Assembly: GCA_016706405.1 (NCBI GenBank)
Contig: JADJJT010000002.1
Span: 1,178,001 to 1,242,000 of the forward strand
Source: Sphingobacteriales bacterium
Lineage (GTDB): Bacteria; Bacteroidota; Bacteroidia; Chitinophagales; UBA2359
Length of the DNA stretch: 64,000 nt
Reading direction: 5' to 3'
In this document: positions 1 through 9,190 of the stretch, one piece after another
Layout of the letters: each line of letters starts with the position of its first letter
Numbering within the stretch: the stretch's first letter is position 1
Made by a program: the position numbers and the translations under genes
Notes under the pieces: generated by a model
Told to the model about the DNA's origin: nothing
The model's database searches: none
What the model saw: only the letters and a program-made list of their open reading frames with translations

Positions 1-109
1 AAAATAGCCAATTATGAAGTTGTGCATCAACTTAGCCTAAACAGCACTATTTAATGCGCTTTTATTTTGATTATGCGCCTAATTTTGATTGAGACAGAAT
101 AAACTGCAA

Positions 110-192
110 ATTCCGGATGTCTATTAAACTTGAAAGACCATGCAGTAAGTTTTACGTGCTATTCCTGTTAAAAATGCTATCCGGATTTTTTT
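110..192 (+). terminator. Possible terminator of an upstream gene (TCCGGAT inverted pair)
   Basis: TCCGGAT at 112-118 and ATCCGGATT at 179-187 are complementary, and the second arm runs into a T tract. The roughly 60-base loop is long for an intrinsic terminator. It resembles the clearer ATCCGGAT hairpins elsewhere in the window. The first 220 bases contain no other recognisable gene. Confidence 0.3.
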
Positions 193-220
193 TTATTCTT
201 TTTTCTAATCGCACGTAAAA

Positions 221-2359
221 ATGAAAAACATTGCCTATGCCTTCTTTGGTTTGTTGTTTGTTGTTAAGCTACAAGCCTCAAATTACTATTTTTCGTTTAG
301 TACAGGTAACGACTCTAACCCTATAAATTCACAAACCACCCCCTGGAAAACAATTACAAAACTCAACACACTCAGTTTATTACCCGGTGACACCGTTTTT
401 TTTAAGCGCAACGATACCTGGCGCGGGCAAATTAACGCCAACCAAAGCGGTACTTTGGCCAAGCCTATTGTTTATACGGCATATAGCACAGGCAGTATGC
501 CAAAAATAAGCGGTGCCGAGCTTGTATCGGGCTGGTCGGCCATGGGGAATTATTATACAGTGCCCTACACCACAACAGTTGGCAATTTTTTTATAGATGA
601 CGATGAAATGACCGTAGCCCGGTTTCCTAATTCAGGGTATTTAATACAAAGCGGCTCAAGCCAATCAACCATTAATTCGGCGCAAATTACCCAGCCCGAG
701 GACTATTGGGCGGGCACCCGTGTATGTGTGCGCACCTGCCAGTGGGTTTGGGAAACAACCGCCGTAAATAGTTCAACCTCCGGAGGAAGCCTAACCGTAG
801 CCCCCTTGCTCCAAATTTCGCCCATTGGCAATTACGGTTTTTTTATGTACAATAAATTAGCCGAATTAGATACTGCCCGCGAATGGTTTTACGATACTGC
901 TGCCGACTTACTTTATTATTATCCACCAACGGGGCAAAACCCTAATAGTAAAATTTGCGAAGCTGCCGTTTATGACAATGGTTTGCAAATAAGTGATAAT
1001 GTGTCGAACCTTGTGCTTGAAAATTTATGGTTCGATAAGCAAGCGCGAAATGGCATAGCAGTTTCAAACAATACTTCAACAAATATTAAAGTGAAGTATT
1101 GCACGTTTACCAAACAATTTTTAAGCGGAGTATTACTAAGAGGTAATTACCACCAAGTTTCAAACTGTTTTTTTAGACATTGCGACGGAAAAGGTGTAGA
1201 GGTAACACAAGGCGGAAAATCAATTATTAACCACAATGTTTTCAGGCAAATTGGCAGGTATAAAAACTCCGGAAGCGGCAAGCAAACTAACCTCGAAGCC
1301 ATAAGCTTAGCTTTTGTTGACAGTGTGCATGTGCATCATAATAATATAGACAGTGTGGGCTATACGGGTATCCATGCCGATGGCACTAATCATATAGTTG
1401 AGTTTAATATTTTGGCTAATTGTATGCTGCTGCTTAACGACGGTGCGCCGCTTAAATCGTTTGGCGCACCCAGCAGTAATATCATTTATCGGTATAATTT
1501 TGTTTCGGCAACACCGGGCAATACCGAAGGCACCTATAATGCCAATTTTTTAACCCCCGGCATTTATTTTGATTTTGACGTAAGTAGCAGTTTGGTTGCT
1601 TTTAACACCATTTATAATTCCCCCGATGTAGGCATATTTTTTAACGGCGGCACCAATAATATTACCGCTCTAAACAATATTGTTTATGGAGCAACCCATA
1701 ATGCCATTTTTTTTAACGCATCAAGCCAACCCGAGCCAATGAACAGCATGATGGTAAAACATAACAAACTTTTTGCCTTAAATCCTTTGGCTTATATTTA
1801 CCGGCAGTCGCCCAACCAGGGCACCACCGATTTTACTTTTGGAATAATTGACAGCAATTACGTTTTCCAGCCATATAGTAATTATGTCGCTTTTAGAACG
1901 CCTAACAGTCAATTTACTTTCTCCGGATGGCAAGCCACCGGCAACGATTCTCATTCAAAACCGAGTTTTGTAAATTGGAATTTACCCACCGACAATTCGG
2001 TTTTGTTTATGAACCCAAGCGATACCATTTTAGTAATTGGGCTGGGCAATACCAAATACCTCGATTTAGACCAAAACGAAATTTGCGGTATATTAACCCT
2101 GCCGCCCTGGCAATCTGAAATATTAATAAATACCACCACCACCTGCAACCCTTGTACCTACACCCCAAATTTGCAAGGCACGAGTGTTAATGTGTGCTCA
2201 AACGAACAGGCTGTTTATACCATACCACATATAACAGGTGCCACCTATGAATGGACGGTCACCGGCGGCACAATAATAAGCGGACAGGGAACAAATACCA
2301 TAACAGTTTTGTGGGATGGTGCAGGCACAGGAACGGTGCAGGTATTGCAGTTTCAGTGA
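221..2359 (+). CDS. Secreted right-handed beta-helix protein with C-terminal PKD-like domain
   Basis: The 712-residue protein begins with a signal peptide (hydrophobic AFFGLLFVVKLQAS). The segment after it (DSNPINSQTTPWKTI) is typical of secreted right-handed parallel beta-helix proteins of the pectate-lyase/PbH1 type. Residues of about 250-500 show the Asn-rich repeating pattern of such helices (NLVLENLWF, NIKVKYCTF, VHVHHNNID, HIVEFNILANC). The last 70 residues start at CNPCTYTP and resemble the PKD-like/Ig-like domains (YEWTVTGGTI, ITVLWDGAGTGTV) found in Bacteroidota surface proteins. A role in polysaccharide binding or cleavage is inferred; no catalytic residues can be assigned. The protein stops abruptly after GTVQVLQFQ without the expected T9SS sorting domain, so the 3' end may be truncated or frameshifted. 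Confidence 0.72.
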   Translation: MKNIAYAFFGLLFVVKLQASNYYFSFSTGNDSNPINSQTTPWKTITKLNTLSLLPGDTVFFKRNDTWRGQINANQSGTLAKPIVYTAYSTGSMPKISGAELVSGWSAMGNYYTVPYTTTVGNFFIDDDEMTVARFPNSGYLIQSGSSQSTINSAQITQPEDYWAGTRVCVRTCQWVWETTAVNSSTSGGSLTVAPLLQISPIGNYGFFMYNKLAELDTAREWFYDTAADLLYYYPPTGQNPNSKICEAAVYDNGLQISDNVSNLVLENLWFDKQARNGIAVSNNTSTNIKVKYCTFTKQFLSGVLLRGNYHQVSNCFFRHCDGKGVEVTQGGKSIINHNVFRQIGRYKNSGSGKQTNLEAISLAFVDSVHVHHNNIDSVGYTGIHADGTNHIVEFNILANCMLLLNDGAPLKSFGAPSSNIIYRYNFVSATPGNTEGTYNANFLTPGIYFDFDVSSSLVAFNTIYNSPDVGIFFNGGTNNITALNNIVYGATHNAIFFNASSQPEPMNSMMVKHNKLFALNPLAYIYRQSPNQGTTDFTFGIIDSNYVFQPYSNYVAFRTPNSQFTFSGWQATGNDSHSKPSFVNWNLPTDNSVLFMNPSDTILVIGLGNTKYLDLDQNEICGILTLPPWQSEILINTTTTCNPCTYTPNLQGTSVNVCSNEQAVYTIPHITGATYEWTVTGGTIISGQGTNTITVLWDGAGTGTVQVLQFQ

Positions 2360-2408
2360 TAAACAGGTTAATTTAGCTCAAACTAAGGTAAATCTAGGCG
2401 CTTTGTAG

Positions 2409-2416
2409 TAAATTTG
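2409..2416 (+). promoter_or_regulatory. Candidate Bacteroidota -7 element (TAAATTTG)
   Basis: TAAATTTG matches the Bacteroidota -7 consensus TAnnTTTG and lies 66 bases before the ABC ATPase start. No convincing TTTG -33 box was seen, so confidence is modest. Confidence 0.35.
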
Positions 2417-2481
2417 CACCCGAATGAATTGTTTTAGCCCAAACAATTTACGTCAATGTAAATATTACAAAATTGATTTTT

Positions 2482-3261
2482 ATGCCTTCAGTTGCCATAG
2501 AAGCCCACGAGTTAACCGTAAGCTACCATACTGCTAAACCCGTTATTTGGAATATTGATTTTGCTGTTCCATCCGGAAAAATTATTGGCATTATTGGTCC
2601 AAATGGTGCCGGAAAATCAACTCTGCTTAAAGCCATCATGGGTTTAGTGCCAATTAGCAGCGGTTGGGTAAAAATATTTGACCATCCTTTGGCAGCAGTG
2701 CGCAACCAGGTTAGTTATGTGCCACAACGCGAATCGGTTGATTGGGATTTTCCCGCCAATGTGCTCGATGTGGTTTTAACAGGGCGGTATCCGGCACGGG
2801 GGCTGTTTAACCGCATTACCCGCACCGACCGCGAAATTGCCTTGTCGTGCATCGAAAAAGTAAACTTAACGCCTTATATCAACCGGCAAATATCGCAATT
2901 ATCGGGTGGGCAACAACAGCGCGTTTTTATTGCCCGCTCGTTAGCGCAACAAGCCAATTTATACCTTATGGACGAACCATTTGCCGGCGTAGATGCCAAC
3001 AGCGAAGACCAAATTTTACAATTACTGCAAACCATGCGCAACGAAGGTAAAACTATTGTTGTAGTACACCACGACCTGCAAACGGCACAAGCCTATTTTG
3101 ACTGGTTTTTAATGCTAAATACCCGCTTAGTGGCTGCCGGCCCTACCAACGAGGTTTTTACAGACGAAAGTTTGCAAAAAACCTATGGCGGAAAATTAAG
3201 CCTTTTAACCAAAATTGGAAACTTAGTAGTGCAAGAAAACTACCCCATTCGCGAAAAATAA
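2482..3261 (+). CDS. Metal (Mn/Zn-type) ABC transporter ATP-binding protein
   Basis: This nucleotide-binding subunit would energise import of a divalent metal. Walker A GPNGAGKST is at about residues 39-47, the signature LSGGQQQR at about 140, Walker B LYLMDEP at about 160-166 and the switch histidine in VVHHD near 196. The Q-loop stretch VSYVPQRESVDWDFP and the following VLDVVLTGRY are characteristic of the Mn/Zn (MntB/ZnuC/TroB) family. The reading frame extends nine bases upstream to a TTG, but the ATG at 2482 gives the normal N-terminus. No permease or binding-protein gene adjoins it: upstream is a secreted protein and downstream is fumarase. The partner subunits must be elsewhere or lost. 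Confidence 0.88.
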   Translation: MPSVAIEAHELTVSYHTAKPVIWNIDFAVPSGKIIGIIGPNGAGKSTLLKAIMGLVPISSGWVKIFDHPLAAVRNQVSYVPQRESVDWDFPANVLDVVLTGRYPARGLFNRITRTDREIALSCIEKVNLTPYINRQISQLSGGQQQRVFIARSLAQQANLYLMDEPFAGVDANSEDQILQLLQTMRNEGKTIVVVHHDLQTAQAYFDWFLMLNTRLVAAGPTNEVFTDESLQKTYGGKLSLLTKIGNLVVQENYPIREK

Positions 3262-3325
3262 CCCTGAATTTTTGAAAAACTGCCTAAATTTTAAGCAGAT
3301 GGGGTAAAACAATAATTAAAATGTG

Positions 3326-3333
3326 TAACTTTG
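3326..3333 (+). promoter_or_regulatory. Candidate -7 element (TAACTTTG) upstream of fumC
   Basis: TAACTTTG fits TAnnTTTG and lies about 130 bases before the fumarase ATG in a 200-base gap. The same octamer precedes nuoA, rbfA and the 28.3-kb PKD gene, which supports it as a real promoter element. The -33 box is not obvious. Confidence 0.4.
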
Positions 3334-3461
3334 TCGCCTTATTACCATAACAGCTTTTTTTCTAAATTTTTCGGAGACCCATATTTTCCGGCAAAATAAA
3401 AATTTTCACCTCTTATAGCCTTTGGGTATAATACCCTCACTTTATTGGCTGCAAAAAAATT

Positions 3462-4865
3462 ATGTCGTCTTTACAGCAATACAGAGAAGAAAAAGACAGT
3501 TTAGGTTATGTGCAAGTGCCCGCCGAAGCCTATTGGGGCGCACAAACCCAACGCTCGAAAGAAAATTTTAAAATTGGTGGCCACTTAATGCCCCGCGAAG
3601 TAATACATGCTTTTGCCATTCTTAAAAAAGCAGCAGCCTATACTAACGTGCAATGTGGCGTACTTAACCAGCAAAAAGCCGATTTTATTGCCCAAGTTTG
3701 CGACGAAATTTTGGCCGGTCAGTTATTAAACGAATTTCCGTTAGTAGTATGGCAAACCGGCAGCGGCACGCAAAGCAATATGAACCTCAACGAAGTTATT
3801 GCCAACCGCGCCCATGTACTACAAGGTGGGCAACTGACTGACGAGAAAAAAATATTGCACCCCAACGACGATGTCAATAAATCGCAATCGAGTAACGACA
3901 CCTTTCCAACGGCTATGCATATTGCAGCCTACAAAATGCTTGTTGAAGTTTTATTGCCAAGTGTAACGGCTTTGCGCAATACACTGGCGGCTAAGGCCCA
4001 AGCTTTTATGGGTATCGTTAAAATTGGCCGCACCCATTTTATGGATGCTACCCCCATACGCTTAGGGCAAGAGTTTTCGGGCTACGTGTCGCAGTTGAGC
4101 CATTGCCTTGCACATATTGAGCATAGCTTGCCGCATGTAGCCGAGTTGGCTTTGGGCGGAACAGCCGTAGGCACAGGACTAAATGCCCCAAATGGCTACG
4201 CCGAATTAGTAGCCAAACAAATTGCCCAAATTACCGGATTGCCTTTTACCAGCGCTCAAAATAAATTTGAAGCCTTAGCCACCCACGATGCCTTGGTTGC
4301 AGCCCACGGAGCACTTAAAACTTTGGCTGTTAGCTTAATGAAAATTGGCAACGATATCCGGATGCTTTCAAGCGGGCCACGCAGCGGTATTGGCGAAATA
4401 ATTATTCCAAGCAACGAACCTGGCTCCTCTATTATGCCCGGAAAAGTAAACCCTACCCAAAGCGAAGCACTAACAATGGTTTGCGCACAGGTTATGGGTA
4501 ACGATGTGGCCATTAATATTGGCGGGGCAACAGGGCATTTTGAGCTAAACGTATTTAAGCCGGTAATAATTTTCAATTTTTTAACCTCGGCACGTTTATT
4601 GGCCGATGCTTGCGAGTCTTTCAACGAACATTGCGCCAAAGGAATTGAACCCGATTATGCCCAAATTGAAAAACATTTACAAAATTCGCTGATGTTGGTA
4701 ACCGCTTTAAATACACATATCGGCTATGATAATGCCGCTAAAATTGCCAAAAAAGCATATACCGAAAATACTACCCTTAAACAAGCCGCCCTTGAATTAA
4801 ATTTGTTAACCGCCGAAGAATTTGACAAATGGGTTGTACCCGAAAACATGGTTGACCCTAAATAA
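3462..4865 (+). CDS. fumC: Class II fumarate hydratase
   Basis: The enzyme interconverts fumarate and malate in the TCA cycle in the cytosol. At 467 residues it has the usual class II length. The fumarase/aspartase signature GSSIMPGKVNPTQ lies at about residues 319-331 and carries the catalytic serine. The substrate-binding motifs TGSGTQSNMNLNEV (about 100) and GRTHFMDATP (about 189) are intact. Motif spacing and the NEV/KVNP context fit FumC better than aspartase or argininosuccinate lyase. A short lipoprotein gene follows 41 bases downstream on the same strand and could be cotranscribed. Confidence 0.96.
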   Translation: MSSLQQYREEKDSLGYVQVPAEAYWGAQTQRSKENFKIGGHLMPREVIHAFAILKKAAAYTNVQCGVLNQQKADFIAQVCDEILAGQLLNEFPLVVWQTGSGTQSNMNLNEVIANRAHVLQGGQLTDEKKILHPNDDVNKSQSSNDTFPTAMHIAAYKMLVEVLLPSVTALRNTLAAKAQAFMGIVKIGRTHFMDATPIRLGQEFSGYVSQLSHCLAHIEHSLPHVAELALGGTAVGTGLNAPNGYAELVAKQIAQITGLPFTSAQNKFEALATHDALVAAHGALKTLAVSLMKIGNDIRMLSSGPRSGIGEIIIPSNEPGSSIMPGKVNPTQSEALTMVCAQVMGNDVAINIGGATGHFELNVFKPVIIFNFLTSARLLADACESFNEHCAKGIEPDYAQIEKHLQNSLMLVTALNTHIGYDNAAKIAKKAYTENTTLKQAALELNLLTAEEFDKWVVPENMVDPK

Positions 4866-4906
4866 TAAAATCGCAAAACAATAGCATTTTAATATTTATA
4901 ATATTT

Positions 4907-5563
4907 ATGGTATTTAAAAACATAATTCTTTTACTTGCAGTTAGTTTTATTTTTGTTTTGGCTGCCTGCAATACTAAAAACCCAAACGACCCCAACCAGT
5001 TAGGCTTTGACGACAAAGGAAAAGCCTTATACAAGCGCTTTTTAGATGGCGATACAACTATTCAAGAGGCAGAATTGAACAAAAAAACAATAACCAATTA
5101 TCCGGAAGTTTTAGAAGAACCCATCATCAAAGATTTTTTAGAAAGTATTAAAACCGGAGATAGCAAATATTTAAAACAGCATCTTATTCCTAAAAAAGAT
5201 ATATTATTAGTAAACCGCGCTTTAAATCCGTTAGCCCCACCGGCCTTATTTAAACAAATGCAAGAAGCAATTGGCGAAGATGTTGATGGCTTTTATGACA
5301 ACTATACCAATAAGTTTGACGAGTCTTTTAATATGATAAAACAAGCTGTTTATTATGAAAATGTTGATGTAAAAAACCTTAAAATTGACAGTGTGTTAGT
5401 AAGGCAACTTTATGATTATGGTGAAATGGGTATGCGCGAGGTTGAGATTTTCTTTCATCAAAAAGACACCGAATTTAAAATTTCGATGCTTAAAAGCCCA
5501 ATGTACAAAGGAAAATGGTACACCATGCATTGGATTTTTTTAAACTTGCGCAACGACACATAA
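4907..5563 (+). CDS. Hypothetical lipoprotein
   Basis: The 218-residue protein starts with a lipoprotein signal peptide ending in the lipobox LAAC (Cys near residue 21), so it should be anchored in a membrane facing the periplasm. The mature part is charged and contains no motif I recognise. It has paired segments rich in Asp and Lys, and near the C-terminus MREVEIFFHQKDTEFKISML looks like a beta-sheet domain ending in KWYTMHWIFLN. The gene closely follows fumC. Function is unknown. Confidence 0.75.
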   Translation: MVFKNIILLLAVSFIFVLAACNTKNPNDPNQLGFDDKGKALYKRFLDGDTTIQEAELNKKTITNYPEVLEEPIIKDFLESIKTGDSKYLKQHLIPKKDILLVNRALNPLAPPALFKQMQEAIGEDVDGFYDNYTNKFDESFNMIKQAVYYENVDVKNLKIDSVLVRQLYDYGEMGMREVEIFFHQKDTEFKISMLKSPMYKGKWYTMHWIFLNLRNDT

Positions 5564-5588
5564 ATTTTGTACAATTTGATAATTATCT

Positions 5589-5619
5589 TTTGCTCCATCG
5601 AATAAATTGTTTATTTTTG
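5589..5619 (+). promoter_or_regulatory. Bacteroidota promoter for the first GEVED gene
   Basis: TTTG at 5589-5592 and TATTTTTG at 5612-5619 are separated by 19 bases. This matches the Bacteroidota sigma consensus TTTG-N19-TAnnTTTG. The predicted start lies about 90 bases before the ATG at 5716. Confidence 0.6.
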
Positions 5620-5715
5620 TGCATGATACTTAATTCTCAATTCTCAATTCTCAATTTAAGCGCAGCAATAATTTAAATTTTATATATTTTTTTCACAGTT
5701 TAATTTTATTAAAGA

Positions 5716-7092
5716 ATGAAATTTTTTACAAAAGTTCTTGGCTTGTTAGTGTTAGCTGTATTTGCACTTACCCTACAAGCACAAACACCCCCTCCGGGCT
5801 ATTGCTCTAGTTATGCAAACTACACTTCTGATGAAGACATTTATTACGTTTACGTAAACGGATTGAGTAATTCCAGCACTTGCGCCACCACCGGTGGTCC
5901 TGGCTCAGTATTAAACCGTTATAGCAATTACTATGGTCAGGTTTACATTCCCAGCTTGTCGGGTGGAAACACCTATTTGGGCCAGGTTAACTGGGGGAAT
6001 TGTGGTTCATACGCATATTCGGGTGGTTTCCGCACGTATTGCGATTTTAACCACAACTACAGTTTGTACGATGCCGGCGAACTGCTTTACACCAGCCCTT
6101 ACACTTCTGCACCAATAGGCGGATCAAGTGTAGGTTATGCCTTTACCTTTTATGTACCTACTGGTTATTCGAGCAGTACTACCTTGTTCCGTGCATTGGC
6201 ATACGAAACAACTCCTTCAAACATTACTCCATGCTGGATAAGTGGTTGGGGCGAAACTGAAGACTATGCAGTAAACTATGTTAGCGCATGTGGTTCGGCA
6301 CCTACTTTTGTTACCACCTTACCTACTACCAGCACTGCTAACCGTTACTGCGATAATACTGGCAAAAAATTGTTAACCATTACTGCACCAGGTGGCTATA
6401 CTGGCGTTTGGAGCAGCAGCAGCAGTGGCGTAGTTACTACAAGCGGTGGCAACTACTATTTAAATCCGGGTGCTGTTTCACTTGACCCTACTACTGGTTT
6501 TGGTCAAGCTACAATTACTTTGGTAGCTACAAGTGGCCCTTGCGTTTATACGGTAAACTACACCTTTTATGTTAAATGTTGTGGTAGTGATATAGCCCAA
6601 GTTTTGGGCGCAGGCAACGATGGCAAAGCAGACTATTACACTATCACTTTTAACTGCAAAAATACCAGCTATACCTATTTGTTAACAGGTGGTGGCCCGG
6701 TTACTTTTACCAAAGTTAATAAAGTATTAATGGTTAACCACAATTGCAATAACTACTCGGTACGCATTACCGCTTGTGGCTGTCCTAAAAACTTTAATGG
6801 TGGCACTTCTTGCAAAGACGATGGCAGCATAGCTACAGCCAGTTTAACTTGCTACCCCAACCCTGTAAACGAGCATACAACAGTTAGCTTTACTACCGCC
6901 ATGGGCGGCAATATCGAAACCGGTATTTACAATGTAAACGGCCAACAAGTAATGCAATTGTTTAAAGGTAGTCTTGCCGCCGGCGAAACTGTAAACTTGC
7001 CTTTAGAAGCTAACTTATCGGCTGGTATTTACTTTGTACGCATGGTAAGCGATAATGGCGAAAACATGGTTCAAAAAGTTATGGTTAAGTAA
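5716..7092 (+). CDS. GEVED-domain secreted protein with T9SS type A sorting domain (copy 1)
   Basis: The 458-residue protein has a clear signal peptide (LGLLVLAVFALTLQAQ). A GEVED domain spans about residues 70-195, with FRTYCDFNHN and the hallmark GWGETEDYAVNY. The middle section is rich in Ser, Gly and Cys (YTFYVKCCGSDIAQ). The last 75 residues form a T9SS type A sorting domain (LTCYPNPVNEHTTVSF, LSAGIYFVRM, QKVMVK). It should be exported through the outer membrane and anchored at the surface or released. A second copy follows at 7561 with the same promoter style and terminator. The two share nearly identical 3' halves but diverged GEVED domains. The ligand is unknown. Confidence 0.85.
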   Translation: MKFFTKVLGLLVLAVFALTLQAQTPPPGYCSSYANYTSDEDIYYVYVNGLSNSSTCATTGGPGSVLNRYSNYYGQVYIPSLSGGNTYLGQVNWGNCGSYAYSGGFRTYCDFNHNYSLYDAGELLYTSPYTSAPIGGSSVGYAFTFYVPTGYSSSTTLFRALAYETTPSNITPCWISGWGETEDYAVNYVSACGSAPTFVTTLPTTSTANRYCDNTGKKLLTITAPGGYTGVWSSSSSGVVTTSGGNYYLNPGAVSLDPTTGFGQATITLVATSGPCVYTVNYTFYVKCCGSDIAQVLGAGNDGKADYYTITFNCKNTSYTYLLTGGGPVTFTKVNKVLMVNHNCNNYSVRITACGCPKNFNGGTSCKDDGSIATASLTCYPNPVNEHTTVSFTTAMGGNIETGIYNVNGQQVMQLFKGSLAAGETVNLPLEANLSAGIYFVRMVSDNGENMVQKVMVK

Positions 7093-7154
7093 TAAACTGT
7101 AATTTAGACGTAGTTCTTTCCGGATAAAATCATTTCTATTTCCGGATGAGACTT

Positions 7155-7200
7155 AAAAATCCGGATGGTGTTTTAATAAGCATTATCCGGATTTTTTTTT
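7155..7200 (+). terminator. Intrinsic terminator built on ATCCGGAT
   Basis: AAAAATCCGGAT (7155-7166) pairs with ATCCGGATTTTT (from 7185), giving a 12-bp stem with an 18-base loop followed by a T run. It lies 60 bases after the first GEVED stop and has a near-identical twin after the second copy. Confidence 0.8.
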
Positions 7201-7450
7201 GTCTTTAATTTTTTTCTACCCAAGTATTTGAACAATTGATATTGGATTGAACGTGAATAGCAATTTTGAGGAATGAAAACAATTGTATTTTTTCCGAGGT
7301 TAAAGATTTCGGCCTTAACCCGAAAAGAAAGTAAAAACAATTATTGGAAAACTAATAAACGTATATTCCTCTAACAGTATATTCCTTTTCAAATTGAGCT
7401 GCTTCACCTCATAGTGTCTTTTTCCCGACTTATGAGGAGTTTTTTTTTTC
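7201..7450. other. Non-coding spacer between the GEVED copies, with a second hairpin
   Basis: No gene is recognisable in this AT-rich spacer. CCTCATA (7407-7413) pairs with TATGAGG (7431-7437) and is followed by a T run at 7440-7449, a weaker terminator-like hairpin on the plus strand. The upstream part holds no recognisable motif. Confidence 0.45.
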
Positions 7451-7468
7451 GACTATGAATTAATAATT

Positions 7469-7476
7469 TATTTTTG
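7469..7476 (+). promoter_or_regulatory. Candidate -7 element (TATTTTTG) of the second GEVED gene
   Basis: TATTTTTG is identical to the -7 box of the first copy and sits at a comparable distance (about 85 bases) from its ATG. The -33 position carries TTTC rather than TTTG, so the promoter may be weaker. Confidence 0.5.
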
Positions 7477-7560
7477 TGTGGCATGTTAAGTTTATAATTT
7501 AAACACAGTAGTAATTTATTCTATATATTTTTACTCTTCACAATTTAACCATTATTAAAT

Positions 7561-8931
7561 ATGAAATTTTTTACAAAAACTCTTGGCCTGATAGTGTTAG
7601 CTGTATTTGCACTTACCCTACAAGCACAAACGCCTCCGGCGGGTTATTGCGCTAGTTATGCAAGCTCTACTTTCGATGAAGAAATTTTATACACCCAAAT
7701 TCACACATTGGGTGTTAGCAGTAACTGCAGTAGTACCGGTGGTGCTGGCTCAGTATTAAACCGTTATAGCAATTATTATGGTATGTTTAGCAACCCTAAT
7801 TTGTCGGGTGGTTCTACTTATTACGGGCAGGTTAACTGGGGGCAATGTGGCTCATCTTCGTGGTCGGGTGGTTTTCGCACTTATTGCGATTTTAACCATA
7901 ACTTCAGTTTAAATGATGCAAGCGAACTGCTTTACACCAGCCCTTATGTATCTGCTCCACCAAGTGGCGTAGGTTACGGCTATAACTTTTTTGTTCCTAC
8001 TGGTTATTCGAGCAGCACTACCTTGTTCCGTGCATTGGCTTACGAAACAAACCCTACTAACATTACCTCGTGCTATCTAGGCTCTTGGGGCGAAACCGAA
8101 GACTTTTCGGTTAACTATGTTAGCGCATGCGGTTCGGCACCTACTTTTGTTACCACCTTACCTGCTACCAGTGCTGCTAACCGTTACTGCGATAACGCTG
8201 GCAAAAAATTGTTAACTGTTACTTCGCCCGCTGGTTATACCGCTACTTGGAGCAGCAGCAGCAGTGGTGTAATTACTACCAGTGGCGGCAATTATTATGT
8301 AAACCCAGGTGCTGTATCACTTGACCCAACAACTGGCTTAGGTCAAGCTACTATTACTATGGTGGCCACAAGCGGCCCTTGCGTTTATACTGTAAACTAC
8401 ACATTTTATGTTAAATGTTGTGGTAGTGATATAGCCCAAGTTTTGGGCGCAGGCAACGATGGCAAAGCAGACTATTACACTATCACTTTTAACTGCAAAA
8501 ACACCAGCTATACCTATTTGTTAACAGGTGGTGGTCCGGTTACTTTCACCAAAGTTAATAAAGTATTAATGGTTAACCACAATTGCAATAACTACTCGGT
8601 ACGCATTACCGCTTGTTGCTGTCCTAAAAACTTTAATGGTGGCACTTCTTGCAAATACGATGGCAGCATAGCTACAGCCAGCTTAACTTGCTACCCCAAC
8701 CCTGTAAACGAGCATACAACAGTTAGCTTTACTACCGCCATGGGCGGCAATATCGAAACCGGTATTTACAATGTAAACGGCCAACAAGTAATGCAATTGT
8801 TTAAAGGTAGTCTTGCCGCCGGCGAAACTGTAAACTTGCCTTTAGAAGCTAACTTATCTGCTGGTATTTACTTTGTACGCATGGTAAGCGATAATGGCGA
8901 AAACGTGGTTCAAAAAGTTATGGTTAAATAA
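7561..8931 (+). CDS. GEVED-domain secreted protein with T9SS type A sorting domain (copy 2)
   Basis: This 456-residue paralogue of the preceding gene has the same layout: signal peptide, GEVED domain (FRTYCDFNHN, SWGETEDFSVNY), Ser/Gly/Cys-rich middle and T9SS type A sorting domain. The N-terminal half differs at many residues. From about 8398 to the stop, and on through the terminator, it is almost identical in DNA to copy 1, with only scattered substitutions (ITACGCPKNF becomes ITACCCPKNF; CKDDGS becomes CKYDGS). That pattern indicates recent duplication or gene conversion of the 3' half, with divergence of the exposed domain. Confidence 0.85.
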   Translation: MKFFTKTLGLIVLAVFALTLQAQTPPAGYCASYASSTFDEEILYTQIHTLGVSSNCSSTGGAGSVLNRYSNYYGMFSNPNLSGGSTYYGQVNWGQCGSSSWSGGFRTYCDFNHNFSLNDASELLYTSPYVSAPPSGVGYGYNFFVPTGYSSSTTLFRALAYETNPTNITSCYLGSWGETEDFSVNYVSACGSAPTFVTTLPATSAANRYCDNAGKKLLTVTSPAGYTATWSSSSSGVITTSGGNYYVNPGAVSLDPTTGLGQATITMVATSGPCVYTVNYTFYVKCCGSDIAQVLGAGNDGKADYYTITFNCKNTSYTYLLTGGGPVTFTKVNKVLMVNHNCNNYSVRITACCCPKNFNGGTSCKYDGSIATASLTCYPNPVNEHTTVSFTTAMGGNIETGIYNVNGQQVMQLFKGSLAAGETVNLPLEANLSAGIYFVRMVSDNGENVVQKVMVK

Positions 8932-8993
8932 TAAACTGTGATCTAGTCGTAGTTCTTTCCGGATAAAATTATTTCTATTTCCGGATGAGACTT

Positions 8994-9038
8994 AAAAATC
9001 CGGATGGTGTTTTAATAAGCACTATCCGGATTTTTTTT
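8994..9038 (+). terminator. Intrinsic terminator after GEVED copy 2
   Basis: AAAAATCCGGAT and ATCCGGATTTTT pair as in the terminator after copy 1, differing by one loop base, and a T run follows. The terminator was therefore duplicated together with the gene. Confidence 0.8.
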
Positions 9039-9190
9039 AAGTTGTAAACTATAAACTCAGTTTAATAATACTCCAATCCAGTAAAACAACAACAACAATC
9101 ATCTATTTATCGGGCGAACCAAGCTAATAGTCGCTTTTTAAAGTAGTTTGCCCTAATTTAGTAAAATATTGGTCTAAATCTTTGGTTGTA

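Noticed and set aside
4256..4639. 127-codon minus-strand frame inside fumC
   Set aside because: It lies wholly within an intact fumarase and has no recognisable motif.
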